A DNA stretch of 64,000 nucleotides from Prochilodus magdalenae (Eukaryota; Chordata; Actinopteri; Characiformes; Prochilodontidae). Positions 11,252 to 23,160 of the stretch are shown piece by piece (the first letter of the stretch is position 1; each line of letters begins with the position of its first letter). The translations under genes and the position numbers were made by a program. The notes below the pieces were generated by a model, which was given only the letters and a program-made list of their open reading frames with translations, had not been told where the DNA came from and searched no databases. The stretch is from positions 449,501 to 513,500 of the forward strand of contig JAMWET010004066.1 in NCBI GenBank assembly GCA_024036415.1. The letters run 5' to 3'.

Positions 11252-11905
11252 GACTGTGCTCTGGACTGCCTTTATAGACTGTGCTCCAGACTGCATTTCT
11301 AGACTGCGCTCTGGACTGCCTTTCTAGACTGTGCTCTGGACTACCTTTCTAGACTGTGCTCCAGACTGCATTTCTAGACTGCGCTCTGGACTGCCGTTAT
11401 AGACTGTGCTCCAGACTGCATTTCCAGACTGTGCTCTGGACTGCCTTTCTAGACTGTGCTCTGGACTACCTTTCTAGACTGGCCTGTGGACTGCCTTTCT
11501 AGACTGTGCTCCAGACTGCCTTCCAAGACTGCACCCTGGACTACCTTTCTAGACTGGCCTGCGGACTGCCTTTCTAGACTGTGCTCCAGACTGCCTTCCT
11601 AGACTGCACTCTGGACTGCGTTTCTAGACTGTGCTCCAAACTGCCTTTCCTAGACTGCACTCTGGACTGCGTTTCTAGACTGTGCTCCAGACTGCCTTCC
11701 TAGACTGCACTCTGGACTGCGTTTCTAGACTGTGCTCCAGACTGCGTTTCTAGACTGTGCTCTGGACTACCTTTCTAGACTGGGCTCTGGACTGCCTTTT
11801 CTAGGCTGTGCTCTAGATTGCCTTCCTAGACTGCACTCCGGACTGCCTTCTAGACTGTGCTCTGGACTGCCTTCCTAGACTAAGTTCTGGACTGCCTTTC
11901 CAGAC
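11252..11905. repeat. 25-bp minisatellite, about 26 units
   Basis: Unit: GACTGTGCTCTG joined to GACTGCCTTTCTA. The two halves (12 and 13 bases) themselves both begin GACTG, so the unit looks like a duplicated 12-13-mer that later became the repeating block. Units differ at a few sites (CTCTGG or CTCCAG; TTTCTA, TTCCTA or TTATA) and one has a single inserted base, giving a moderately diverged array. No long frame is kept open. Confidence 0.93.
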
Positions 11906-13119
11906 ATGAAAATAAGAAATTACAACACTTGTCAGACTTGGAGCTCCCTCAGTAATAGTAGTCACGTCAAGCAGTTCAAATCATCACGCCTTAAAAATTT
12001 AATAACAAATCCGCATAATAGACTAAAAGCTAAAAAAGACCCAGAAGAGTAACAGCTAAAATTGAGCTTAATTTGAGCTAATTAATTCCTTCATCCCTAA
12101 ACTCACGGCATCAAAAATTCTGGCACTGGCCAAATTTCAATAAGAAGCCAGATCTAATATCTTGAAATTACATAGCATGTTTTCTGTTTTGTTGGGTGAC
12201 ATTTTGAAAGTTTAATTTCCATGACACTTCATCCAGTCCCTAAAACCACACACTACAATTATGCACCACAATCTTTTCGAATTGCTGTTGCTAACAGGAG
12301 ACGCATTTAAGGCTTCGTTTTTGGCACTAAATCCTGGGGTCTATTTGGGGTACCTCGGGGAAATTACAGAGATCCTTTATCTAGTACGAATCAGCCGGCC
12401 AAATCATGCCCAAATTACATTACTAGACCTCTGGTAAAACTAATCTAGTTTGTGAAGGGCTGTAGAAGCTAATTCACCCTCGAATCATTACTAAGCAGAC
12501 CAAGCCAACTATGGCAGATTCCTACTGGATCAAAATCATGGATCTCGTCAACATTCATTCAAATTATAGCACCTTCTAAGATGGTGTGGTTAGTTACTGT
12601 ACAAAACAGGACCAACAGTCTTTCATTCACAATCTGTCAATTTGTCTTTTGGCATGTCCAATAGCATGATTGACTACTATTCGAAGACTCAGAAGCTAGC
12701 CCAGACTTGGTATCTGGTGGTGGTACCTCTAGAAAACTAAAAAATGTAAATGATTAAACTGTTTATTAATGATCATATCAAACTGTCTAATCTATTTGTG
12801 CTCCATAAAACTCACAGGTTGAGGTTTTAGTCTCCCTGACTTGTGTAGGCAGTTTGATGCTAACTGAGTGAGTGTTAGCTTCTGTTGTTAGCCTCGTCAA
12901 TTTTCTAACTGTGGTGCAAAACTAAAAATGTAAACATACCCTGGCTGACCACTTATGGGGAAATTGGAAGACAGTGACAAGACTGTCAGGCTAAAAACTC
13001 AAATGATGTTTGCATGTCATGTGTCACTGATTGTTGATGCTGCGTATCCCTTCCAAAGCTAGTATAAGCTAACACGACTAAAACATTGTAAGATGTAAAG
13101 AATTAAAGCCCAATAAGAA
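11906..13119. other. Unannotated stretch
   Basis: No gene or transposon recognised. Short motifs such as GCTAGC and TTAGCA are frequent here and elsewhere in the window. Confidence 0.4.
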
Positions 13120-13145
13120 GAGAACACCATATATATATATATATA

Positions 13146-13376
13146 TTCGCTGTCCAGTGAAAAACATGTATCTCTACTTTTATGCATCATTTGAACACAC
13201 CAGCTGCTGTTTACACTGTGTGAGAATTTCATGATGAATGGACCAACAGAAATGGCCCAAATATGTTTGGAAAGATGCCTGGTTCCCTTGATTTGTATTA
13301 AAGTTAAACGAGGTTATTGGCCTCTCCTGTAAAGTTGCCATTTTGGAGATAGTTGTTTTCTTTTGGACAGCGACGA
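13146..13376. mobile_element. MITE with TCGTCGCTGTCC ends, copy B
   Basis: Same family as 6808-7053. The right end reads GGACAGCGACGA, followed by TA. The left end (TTCGCTGTCCAGTG) has lost a few terminal bases and emerges from a TA dinucleotide run, a natural source of TA target sites. Internal blocks CATTTGAACACACCAGCTGC and GGACCAACAGAAATGGC match copies A and D. Confidence 0.88.
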
Positions 13377-14291
13377 TACGCCAAACTACATTGATTTCTG
13401 TTTGGTGTTGTGAAGAGAGAAAATTAGCATAGCACTTACTTTAGCATTCAACAAACATTAGCATGGCTGGAAACAAAGGCTGAATTTTGCTTTTGTCTTT
13501 TTTGCCTGGTTTGATAACCTAGATTTCTTAAAATCTTGATGTCAAATCAAATATGTCAATGATTGAGGTGTAGTTACTACTTATTTAAGTAGCTCCCATT
13601 GCTAGCTGTGCTAGTTAGTTAGCACTAGTACAAAACTACAGAGGTAAACTTCAGACACCTTAGCTGACCATATATGTGATAACTAATGACCTGATTCCTG
13701 TTCCTCCCATAGTGAAAACTAGTGCTAGCGTGCTAGCATACCGTGCATGACTGACTCTTCACGCTGCATAGCTGTTTCCAAGCTTGGACATGCTAATGGC
13801 AGCAAATTATGTAGGTTATGAAGTTGTAATGTGTTTAAACCTGGAAAATTGACTCTTAAGCTGTTGATTAAGGGTTGTCAGTCTCTTCAACTTGGCACTA
13901 TGGGATCTTTCTTGGTTTTCCATTGCGCCAGCTGTCCCAGGAAGGAGGGGCGTGGTGAATTAGCGCCATTATTAGAGGAAAATGGTAGAGACTGAGGTAA
14001 TTATTCGAGGCCAAGAGACACAGGTGTTCACAAAGGCCACATGGCAGCTTGAAAATCAGGCAGACAGAAGTGGAGTGAGTGGCAACCCCCTCTGGCCCCC
14101 CCAAATCAGCCTCAAACATTGACTAATGGGGTCCCCCAGACCCTTAACTAACTCTCTGTTCCAGTCCCCCACCCCCAGCCCTTATGTCAGGGTTTTGTTT
14201 TCCGCCGTTCCCTCTGTCCTCTGTCTACTGATCCCCCAGCCGTGGTCAGTTTAGGATGTTCCCTCGTCCTAGCGTTGAGTGAGAATGATCT
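13377..14291. other. Unannotated stretch
   Basis: No gene or repeat recognised; many GCTAGC and TTAGCA words. Confidence 0.4.
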
Positions 14292-14311
14292 AAAAAAAAA
14301 AAAAAAAAAAA
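14292..14311. repeat. Poly(A) tract, 20 bases
   Basis: Uninterrupted A run. No retroposon body was recognised immediately upstream. Confidence 0.9.
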
Positions 14312-14329
14312 GGAGCTTCAATTGTAAAT

Positions 14330-14640
14330 AATTTGGTTAGCTTTGATTGAAAACATCCCGATTAGTGCAATAACAATAATATTCAGAGGGTGAAACTCTG
14401 AGATATTTCCAGCGATATGATTCAATTACTTTCATTAGTTTGCATCAAGTCCATGTACTGCATTTGCATTTAATACTGTCAAGTGTTAATTCACCTAACA
14501 AGACGACGATCTGCAAGTAACCGAGCTTTTAATTAGCCTCGCTATGATCTCAATATGAAAAGGCTCTTTCACGTCCCACTGTTATTAACGGTTATTAACA
14601 TGAGTGATTAAACTCAATAATCAAAGCACAACGTGCGCTA
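14330..14640. other. Candidate conserved non-coding stretch
   Basis: Complex, non-repetitive, AT-rich sequence dense in homeodomain-like and Sox/POU-like words (TTAATTAGCC, TGCATTTGCATTTAAT, TTATTAACGGTTATTAAC). This texture is typical of vertebrate developmental enhancers. It is an impression from composition only. Confidence 0.25.
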
Positions 14641-15029
14641 CGGACTAGAAGTTCTGGCAAGGCACACAATTAGAGTAAATTGTATTATATAAAAATGAGT
14701 CACTGGACCGCTCACAGACGTTTCAGAAAGTTTAGAAGCGCTCTGATTGAAATTTGGTGGCTTGCTTGGATGAACAATGAACTTGTGAATGTGAATAATG
14801 AGCAGAGTAATTTGACAATGCAAATAGGGGATTTTAAAGGCCACATATTTTTGTATTTAGCTTTGTCTTTGCTCAAGCATACCTCAAGCTCGGGTGCTTT
14901 TCAAATAACCAGAATAGGTGGGATTCAGTTTGATGAGGCCACAGTTTTTTATATACTCATCGTCAAAAAATAGCTGCCCCTAGAAGGACATGCCGGATTG
15001 CAATGCTGTTGGGAAGGAAGATAAAGGGC

Positions 15030-15640
15030 ACCAGGAACAATAACTGATGATGAATTTAGACTGATATGATCAATATTTATTGAGCTACACATACAGAAGT
15101 CTGTCTCTCAGTATGGCGTTGGGCCGCCGTGTTTGCTAACGCAACATTCCAGACGTCTCGGTATGGAGCTGTAGAGGTTCCTAATGGTGTCCTGTGATAA
15201 TCCATCCCATGCAGCTTGAAGATCCTCACACAGTTCCTGCAGATGGTGCAGTAGGGGTGGAGGTGGAGTGACACCAGGTCTTCTGGACATGTGACAGGTG
15301 ACATCAAATCGTTCATCTTGGTGCTGACCACGGAGCCTCCACACACAGATCCGCTGGTCGTCTCCACCAAGACTAAAGCAGGACTCATCACTGTAGATGA
15401 CCCGCTGCCATTCTGAGTCACTCCATGATGGTCATGACATCATTGCAGTCTTGGGTGACGCTGGCATGGTGCTAAGGGGACTCATCATAACAGGTGTGCA
15501 TGTAGTCCTGCTTGGTGAGCCATCTGCCAATGGTGCTGCAACTAACAGGATGACACATGGAGGCCATTACTGCTCGCTGAATGTCCGCCATCATGGCTGT
15601 TGGGTCAGTCAGGTACTGTGATATAGTCCGTTGTTGCTTA
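15030..15640 (-). pseudogene. Tc1-like transposon remnant, copy 2, internally deleted
   Basis: The minus strand reads EWQRVIYSDESCFSLGGDDQ followed by RICVWRLRGQHQDERF. This is the Tc1 segment around the first catalytic Asp (SDES). It then jumps to LQELCEDLQAAWDGLSQDTI and IPRRLECCVSKHGGPTPY, the C-terminal end of a Tc1 transposase. The catalytic region between is missing. N-terminal helix-turn-helix parts decay into the region above 15420. Copy 1 (6611-7275) has the same junction. Copy 2 lacks the nested MITE and so preserves the empty site. Confidence 0.85.
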
Positions 15641-16686
15641 TGTCACTTAGATCGTTCGCATGTCTCACAATGGCAAACCTACCCACCAAGTTTCATTCCT
15701 GTCAGTCGATTCCTTCTGAGGGCAACTGTAAACTGTTTTTTTAAATTACACTCAAAACATTAAGGCTTAATAAAATTCGTTCTCATTACTGCAGGGATAT
15801 TATATTATAGAACATCCAGTCATATGCAAACATCCATGGTTGTGACACCACAACAAATACAAAACTGCCTGTTCATGACTGCTTTACTGATTTTTTTCCA
15901 GGACAGGGCCGCTTTCAAATGGCCATCAAAAAAAGAGGAAAGAAAGAGAGAGAGAAGTTGGAAGACGGAGAGAAAGATAGAAGAAGATGGGAGGTCAGGA
16001 TGTGAACAGCGCTGGGCCCGTAGTCTGACAGCACGCAGGCGTTTGACAGGGTGAACTAGAGGCCAGATGACCTCTTATCCTGCCAGTGCTACTGCTCTTT
16101 TTCAGTCCCGCAGGATCTACACTTACTCCTTCGCTCCGAGTCTCTCTCTCTCCCCCCTCCCCCTACTCTATAGGCAGCAAAAGGAAAGACGAATCCGGTG
16201 GAAACAGCATCTTTTGTTGCTGTCCGTAGCTAGAAAATACAGCCCAACTGCTTCAAAACTCTCATCACACTGAAAACATGTGCAGGGTGCCCTTTAGCAT
16301 CCAGGTCAAGCTAATTCAGTTCACTTCAGTTGGGCGTTACACATGTGCAGCATACCAAACTAGACCACCAAGTGTAACACATTTACAGTATAACAGTACA
16401 TAGGAGACACAATACTGATGTGTATGACAGCGCTAAACATAGGAAGACAATCTGATGATAGTAACTTTTGGACTGAGCTAGCAATAGTATGCTAAATTGT
16501 GTGTAGGTGTCTATTATCATACAGCCCACTGATAAATACCACACAAAGCTTCATGTTTCCATCATCTCTGACCCAAAAATGCAATCCCCACCAAAACAAG
16601 TCCTTATATACACATCTAGATGGATGGACAGGGACTGTTTAAGAATAGATAACTGTGAGCTAGCATGTTGCAAGCTACTTGACTTA
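15641..16686. other. Unannotated stretch with short GA/CT runs
   Basis: A GA-rich run at about 15937-15990 and a CT run near 16140. Several overlapping short frames show no family signature. Confidence 0.4.
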
Positions 16687-16970
16687 ACCCAGAGAGCAAA
16701 ATTGCACTGGCCCAAATCTGGCCCACCTGCCGCATGGATTGACGACACTTGAGTGGACCGCTCCTGGTTTTACGTTCTGGGCCACATATGCACCACATTA
16801 GGGCCATGCCTCAGCCAAATGTAGGCAACTCAGGAGTAGACCAAATCTGTTTTGAGACAGGTGGATCAAATGCATGCTTTAATTTGTGGGCTTACTGCCA
16901 GTGCCTACAGTGGTCCGCAGTGCCATAGATTGGCCAGATGTGGCCCACATCCACATGCTATCTGAGTGGT
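16687..16970. mobile_element. Putative MITE with diverged inverted ends
   Basis: The left end ACCCAGAGAGCA...TGGCCCAAATCTGGCCC pairs with the reverse complement of the right end (ACCACTCAGATAGCA...TGGGCCACATCTGGCC) over about 40 bases with gaps. The words TCTGGCCCA and GGCCACAT recur inside. The composition resembles a dispersed fish repeat I have seen before but cannot name. No coding capacity, and no clear target duplication. Confidence 0.5.
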
Positions 16971-17760
16971 CATAATCTAAAGCCTGGGTCATAATCTAAA
17001 GAACTTTTTTACTTGTATTAAGTTAATCTACTTTCTGAAACTGTCCACCAGCTCAAATCTAGACGCTTCCCCATAAACAACAGCCAGCATGGACAGCTAG
17101 CCTGAGGTTTTGCACAACTGTAGCATAATAGCAGAGATGAGAACTTGGACTAGAAGGATTTAGGAATCATAAAAATTCTGCTAGGAAAGCAAACATTAGC
17201 AAAACCGATTAGCAGCAACATTAATATGGTACTGTAAATGAGAATTAGCCTTATGGAAAGTCTTCCAGTCTGGTGGACATAAATAGCACTAGGCTATATA
17301 TGGTAATGCAGTGTTTATAGGAAAGAGGCAAAACCCAGCACACCCAAACACTTTCATAACATGGTCTACAAGTACACAGTGGAGTGAGATTACGTTCCTC
17401 CAGGAACAAGGGGCAGGAGACAGAACAGTGCAGCACAGACACAGCGCTCATTTCCAGATATTGATACTGGGCTTCCCTGCTGCCTCCGATCTCCCGGACT
17501 CCATCTCCCAGAGTTCACACCCCGATGATGTCACAGTCACACTGCACCTCATTTCTTCTCCAGTATGTATACCCCTCAGATACTAACCCTCACTGGAAAG
17601 TATTGCTGTTCCCGACTCTCTCTCTTTTGGGTTTCCTCTTCTGGTTTTGTTCACTACTCCGTTTGCTTATTGTGCTTTGACCTCTCCTTCTGCTCTCCCT
17701 TGGATTTCCCCTCTGGATTAGTTTGCTTGTAGTCTGACTCTCTGATTTTCGACCCTGACC
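16971..17760. other. Unannotated stretch
   Basis: Begins with a 19-base direct duplication (CATAATCTAAAG at 16971 and again about 19 bases on). Otherwise nothing recognised. Confidence 0.4.
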
Positions 17761-17816
17761 TGTCTCTCTCTCTCTCAGTAATCGTAGGTCACTTATCTGC
17801 TTAGCTACACCAACCA

Positions 17817-17891
<75 letters not shown>

Positions 17892-17900
17892 GTCTGTCTG

Positions 17901-17959
<59 letters not shown>

Positions 17960-17994
17960 ATCTGTCTGTCTGTCTGTCTCTCTTTCTCTCTCTC

Positions 17995-18028
<34 letters not shown>

Positions 18029-18182
18029 GCCACCCACACACCCCCCAAAAAAAAAAAAAAAAAAAAAAAACCTCTGTCTCTCTCTGTCTCTCTCTCTATC
18101 TGTCTGTCTGTCTCTCTCTCTCTCTGTCTGTCTGCCTCTCTCTCTGTCTGTCTCTCTCTCTCTCTCTCTGTCTGTCTGTCTG

Positions 18183-18253
<71 letters not shown>

Positions 18254-18316
18254 GTCTGCCTCTCTCTCTCTCTCTCTATATATATATATCTGTCTGTCTG
18301 TCTGTCTCTCTGTCTG

Positions 18317-18355
<39 letters not shown>
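17761..18355. repeat. Long CT / CTGT microsatellite complex
   Basis: About 600 bases of TC dinucleotides and TCTG tetranucleotides, interrupted by an A run of 24 at 18047-18070 and a short TA run near 18278. Frames of up to 209 codons on the minus strand (R-E-R-E and D-R-Q-T repeats) are artefacts of the repeat. The all-pyrimidine strand could form triplex DNA. Confidence 0.97.
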
Positions 18356-18358
<3 letters not shown>

Positions 18359-19053
18359 TGTTTGGAGTTTGTTTTGGATTTTGAATATCAAGCTGTCAAA
18401 CAAAGACCACTTGTCTTTGGCATGGCACACGTCGAAGTACGTTTGTTCCTGTCACTGGAACAAAATTCCAAAAGATATGTTTTTGAAATTTGGATAAAAT
18501 GTGGCTTGTAAAAATTTGACAGCACTTCTTACAGTTTATGCTTTTCTATTTTTGCCAATGTGTTTTTTTTTTTTTTTTTGCCAAACCCCCTCATGCCAAA
18601 TATATACCAGAGACAAATAGAAATAAAAGTGAGTTATAAATGGGAAAGTTTGTTATGCTCAACACTGGGTCCAATCAACTTCAGTACCCAGAACAAGCCG
18701 GAACACCATGTTTTTTGCGAGCTATCGAGCCAGACGCTTCTTATTTCCGTCTGATTTTATTGGTGATTTCAAATATGCTTTTGAAACAGTAATCTGACCT
18801 TCAGTTTCAAGCATTCTGGCCTCTCCTGAGTTAAAACAACAGGACCCTGACCATGTATGGCTGGAAATAACTGCCCGGTGGCATTGCAAAGATAGCCCGC
18901 AGATGGACACGCTTTCCTGCAGGGACTGAACTAAAAAGGCCTGAACTACTTTTTAAAGTATGTTGAATGAGGGACAACATAGGACAGCCAATCAGAACAT
19001 AGAACAGTCTGAAAGGCACAGTAATAAAAAGAGCCTGTTTGATTCTAAGGTAT
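18356..19053. other. Unannotated stretch
   Basis: Contains a T run at 18561-18580. No gene recognised. Confidence 0.4.
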
Positions 19054-19092
19054 AGAGAGAGTGAAAGAGAGAGAGAGAGAGAGGGAGAGAGG
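19054..19092. repeat. GA microsatellite
   Basis: Short GA run; the frames through it are repeat artefacts. Confidence 0.85.
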
Positions 19093-19609
19093 TTGGAAAA
19101 TGATGATGGCACCTAAACCCACAGACACATCGTTAGAGGACCACAGGAGGAAAATAGAATACAAAGAAAAGCAGCATATGAGCTCTATGCATTCATTTCC
19201 ACTCTCACCACAGGGTCTGTACCAGTTACCCCCCCATACCCAGACTCCCTCCTCCACTCCTTTCCCCATCTGAAAACCTCTCTGATTAGCATCTTTCCAA
19301 GCTGTACACTATCTTCCCATTACTAGGTCCGCTTTAATCACCCCATTATTGGGCCACCGGAGAAAGAGCTGTTTACAGCGGCAGAGCAAACTGACAGACA
19401 CTGTACCTAATTTAGTGTTCAATGGGGGGTTAATTCACAGTGTGATAAGTAGTCCATTAGGTAATTCTCTCTCTCTCTTTCTATTTCCTTTCGCTTTCTC
19501 TCATATAATCGTCTCTCTTCATCAGCCTCATGCTGAGCTAGACAAAACAGAGACACCCCCAAAATAAAACATTCCACACATGTGTGTATTTGTTCAGCGC
19601 CCCGCTGGT

Positions 19610-19960
19610 GGCCCTCCGCCTCGTTAATTGGCCCCATTTGAGTTCCCCGCTCTAATGAATGGAAGACAAGAGACGTAAGGGGTGAAAAGAGATGGAAAGC
19701 GCTTGTGATTTAATCAGGAAGTAGGGTGAAGATGCGCGCCGAATAAAGGACGTAATGATGTGTATGCAAATATACAGGGAGGTTTTCATTAGAGCCGTGA
19801 CTTTGCTGTTAGCTCGCTGCTCACTCAAATGAAATTCACCCTCAAATTAACCGACGCACGTCAGTAAGGGCCGTATAGGACAGCAGGCTGTCATTTCTGA
19901 GCTGTTATCGCGTATGATACTCATCTGAATGGAGCGTATGGCTTGTTTATGGTCGCATAT
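19610..19960. other. Candidate conserved non-coding stretch
   Basis: Complex sequence with CTCGTTAATTGG, GTGATTTAATCAGG, ATGCAAATA (octamer-like) and TCAAATTAACCGACG. Looks like enhancer-type DNA about 6 kb upstream of the promoter. Only composition supports this. Confidence 0.25.
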
Positions 19961-20008
19961 GAATTCAGTTCATAGTCAGTCGATTGGCTTTTAGACCTTT
20001 TATAGTCT

Positions 20009-20013
20009 CTCTC

Positions 20014-20052
<39 letters not shown>

Positions 20053-20172
20053 GGCTATCTATCTAGCTATCTGGCCGTCTATCCATCTATCTATCTATCT
20101 ATCTATCTACGTGGCTGTCTGTCTGTCTGTCTGTTGGTCCATCCGTCCATCCACCCACCCACACATCCATCC

Positions 20173-20264
<92 letters not shown>

Positions 20265-20385
20265 GTCTATCTGTCTGTCTGTCTATCTGTCTGTCTGTCT
20301 GTCTGTCTGTTTATCTATCTAGCTATCTATCTGTCCGTCTATCCATCTGTTTATCTATCTAGCTATCTATCTCTCTGTATGCATC
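20009..20385. repeat. ATCT/GTCT tetranucleotide microsatellite
   Basis: A long ATCT array with blocks of GTCT, ATCC and AGCT variants, in layers that suggest repeated replication slippage. Y-L-S-I frames are artefacts. Confidence 0.97.
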
Positions 20386-20424
20386 TTTCTCTTGCTTTCT
20401 GACAATCCCCTCTCTCTCTTTTTG

Positions 20425-20430
20425 ATCTTT

Positions 20431-20470
<40 letters not shown>

Positions 20471-20836
20471 TTCCTTACTCTCTTTAATCACCTTTTTGCC
20501 TTCTCTCTCTTTCACTCTCTTGCTCTCTCCATTTTTTTCCTTCCTTGTCTGTTTCTCTTCATTGATCTATCTATGCATTGCTTTCTGTCTTTCTCAATCT
20601 CTCATCTACTTTCTTTCCGTTTTTTATTTGCCTCTCAATTTCTCTTCTTCTTATTTACTCTCTCTCTTGATTTCTCATTCTCTCTCAGTGCTTTCAATGT
20701 CTTGTTTTCTCACTCTTCTTTTAATCTGTTTTTCTCTATCCTTCTCCATCTCTTTCTCTCTCTTTCCATTACTCACTATCTCTCTTTTTCTCTCTCTCTC
20801 TCTCTCTCTCTCCGTCTCTGTCTGTCACCTGGCAGT
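20425..20836. repeat. Pyrimidine-rich region with a TTTC microsatellite
   Basis: Starts with about 12 TTTC units (20430-20472), continues as degenerate CT/TTC sequence and ends in a CT run at 20778-20812. Confidence 0.9.
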
Positions 20837-21302
20837 CATTATATTCTAGTTGTTGTTAGAGTGGTCCTCTCTTTGCCTGTGTGTAGCAGATAATTGGGTC
20901 CATGTGGGGTGGTGGAGTCAGAGGAGGTTCAATATGAGAGAAGACGCTGCTAACCTACAGACGCCGCCGTCCTGCCGTATAAATAAACTATATCAGTGCT
21001 TGAAGCTCCTGCTGCCCAGGCTGAGCACTCACACCAGTGCATACTTCACGTACTGCTTTGATGAACTGAGATGTAAGATTAAAGGCAGTGTCGCTTGCGT
21101 CTCTTGCTGCTTCTTTAAGTCCTCTCAGTGGAGTTAAAGAAGCGACGAGCATCAGGATGTAAATATAGATCCAAATCTTGGTGGAACCTCACAGTACTGC
21201 ACGCTACCATTGTCCATTACCATATAATACACCAGCATTTCGCGGTTCTAGAATGTTTAAGGTCTGCCTCCTTCACTACAGCTTGATAGCCGCTTTGCTA
21301 AT
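20837..21302. other. Unannotated stretch
   Basis: Complex sequence. The 95-codon frame at 20850-21137 has no recognisable features. Confidence 0.4.
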
Positions 21303-21630
21303 GACCGTACCACCCTGAGAATGTCCGATCTCATCTGATCTCTGAAGCTAAGCGAGATCAGGGCTGGTCACTACTTGGATAGGAGACTGTGTGGGAATCC
21401 CAGGGGGTTGGTGTAGCTCATCGGATAACACCACTGGCTGCCAGAGAGCCACCACCACATGTGGGAGACTGGGGTTCGAATCCCACTCTGGGTGACTACG
21501 CTGTGCTACACCAATAAGAGTCCTTGGGCAAGACTTCTAACAACTACATTGGCCTACCTGTAATATGATTAACCTTGTAAGTTGCTCTGGATAAGAGCAT
21601 CAGCTAAATGCCGTTAATGTAATGTAAATG
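21303..21630 (+). mobile_element. Composite SINE: 5S rRNA-like head fused to a tRNA-like unit
   Basis: 21303-21404 aligns nearly end to end with vertebrate 5S rRNA (GTACCACCCTGA, CCGATCTCATCTGATCTCTG, GAAGCTAAGC, CTACTTGGATAGGAGACTG, GGGAATCCCAGG), including the internal promoter parts. Immediately after, 21405-21485 is tRNA-like, with an A-box region GTGTAGCTCATCGG and a B box GGTTCGAATCC. A SINE body and tail follow, including CTTGGGCAAGACT, AAGTTGCTCTGGATAAGAGC and TAAATGCCGTTAATG. Chimeric 5S-tRNA SINEs are known (AmnSINE1 is one), but this body does not look like the Deu domain. Relative on the minus strand at 53330-53540. Confidence 0.75.
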
Positions 21631-21639
21631 TAAGCTTTT

Positions 21640-21898
21640 ATGGGGCAGTCGTGAGCTGGAGGTTGGGGAACCAGCCTTGTGACTGGAGGGTCACTGGTTC
21701 GATTCCCTGAACTGACAGTAAGGACTAAGTTGCCCTTGAGCAAGGCACCTAACCCCCAACTGCTCCCCAGGTGCCGTGGATATGGCTGCCTACCGCTCCG
21801 GGCAAGTGTGCTCACTGCCCCCTAGTGTGTGTATAAGTGGATGTTTCACTGCACGGATGGGTTAAATGCGGAAAAACAAATTCCTCTGTGTGTAAAAG
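21640..21898 (+). mobile_element. tRNA-derived SINE of a second family
   Basis: tRNA-like head with B box GGTTCGATTCC at about 21697, then the recognisable fish SINE body CCCTTGAGCAAGGCACCTAA, CCCCAACTGCTCCCCAGG, CACTGCCCCCTAGTGTGTG and a tail GGGTTAAATGCGGAAA. It starts about 10 bases after the composite SINE ends, so the two may share an insertion hot spot. The A box is diverged. Confidence 0.85.
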
Positions 21899-22049
21899 CA
21901 TGAATGGCACAGAATTGCTCTAAGCACTCACTACTCAGAGAAGGACTGACTTCACCGAAATGTTTTAATTTACATTCGCAAGCAGTTTCGTATTCTGGAA
22001 CATTAAAGCCACATCCCTTTGCATTCTGACTGGCCATCATATCTTACTC

Positions 22050-23160
22050 ATCGGCATTTCAGCATTCTAGATTGCTAAAGCCCCATCTACTGTGCTGTGA
22101 TTGGGTAATAATTCATATTCATTCTCTCAAGCTAACAATAAACATGCTTCCTGCTCTGGCTAGTTGGCTAGTGGTACATGACCTCCAATGCCAGGATTGG
22201 CTACTGTACTCACAAGTCTTAGGACACAAAGGCCCCACATTCTTTGTTAGAGTTGGAATAAGGCTAGATGGAAGTTCATACTCTCAGGCAATTCTAGAGC
22301 TCTGCCTTACTATGCTTCATCAGGCTTCCTGTACGGTTCATCTGCACAAGAATGGACAGATGACTATAGCCCTGCCCCCTTCTGCAGAGATTGGCTCAAA
22401 GTTCCGGATGATGTTCTAGAGCCCTGTAGCCCTGCTGTGCTGCAAGTTGAAGTTCTTCCTTGGTGAATAAATCTCTGCCCTATTATTGCTATTCTAGAGC
22501 ACTACAGCCCTGCCGTATGGCACAGGGGCTACCTCAAAATTTAGTATCATATTCTAGAGCACTTGAACTAAGACTGACTTAAAACTCAGTGTCGTAAACT
22601 CCATTCTTCTCCAGAGAGACTGACTCAAAGTTTAGTATGACATTCTAGAGTACTAAAGCCCTCTTGCACAGCAGCTGGCTCAAAAAGCACTCCAACCCTG
22701 CCAACTTGCACAGAGACTACCTCAAAGTTCAGTATCATATTCTAGAGCACTAAAACAGAAAGACTGACTCAAATCTCAGTATCGTGTTTTGGAGCACGAA
22801 ACCCCCACCATTTTATACAAAGACTGGCTCAAGTTTAGTATAGCATTCTAGAACACTCAAGCTCCATCCTCCTGGTTCATAGTTCGGTAGGGTATTCTAG
22901 AGTACCGAACCCCTGATCTCCTGCAGCACTACTATCTCAAATTTTAGTATAACAGTGTAGAGTGCTAAAGCCCCATCCCTGCACTAAGACCTGCTCAAAG
23001 TTCAGTATGGTCTTCTAGAGCACTGAAGCATTGCCCTCCTGCACCAAGACCCAAGGCTCAAAGCTCAGTATAACATTCTGGAGTGCGAAAGCCAGACCCC
23101 CTCCACTGAAAGGGGCTCAAAGTTCTATTTTTGTGTTAGTACTTTAGAAAGTTAGGTCTT
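22050..23160. repeat. Decayed 5' flank of the 60-bp minisatellite
   Basis: Degenerate, unevenly spaced copies of the blocks ATTCTAGAGCACTAAAGCCC and GACTGGCTCAAAGTTCAGTAT, roughly a dozen recognisable units. Unit length and sequence vary widely, in contrast to the homogeneous core. The 115-codon frame at 22072 runs through these units and is not a gene. Confidence 0.85.

Noticed and set aside
17590..18430. 152- and 209-codon R/E/D/Q-rich frames
   Set aside because: Translation of CT/CTGT microsatellite DNA.
21303..21404. A functional 5S rRNA gene
   Set aside because: Several substitutions in the conserved core, no terminator T run after the 3' end and direct fusion to a tRNA-like SINE unit.
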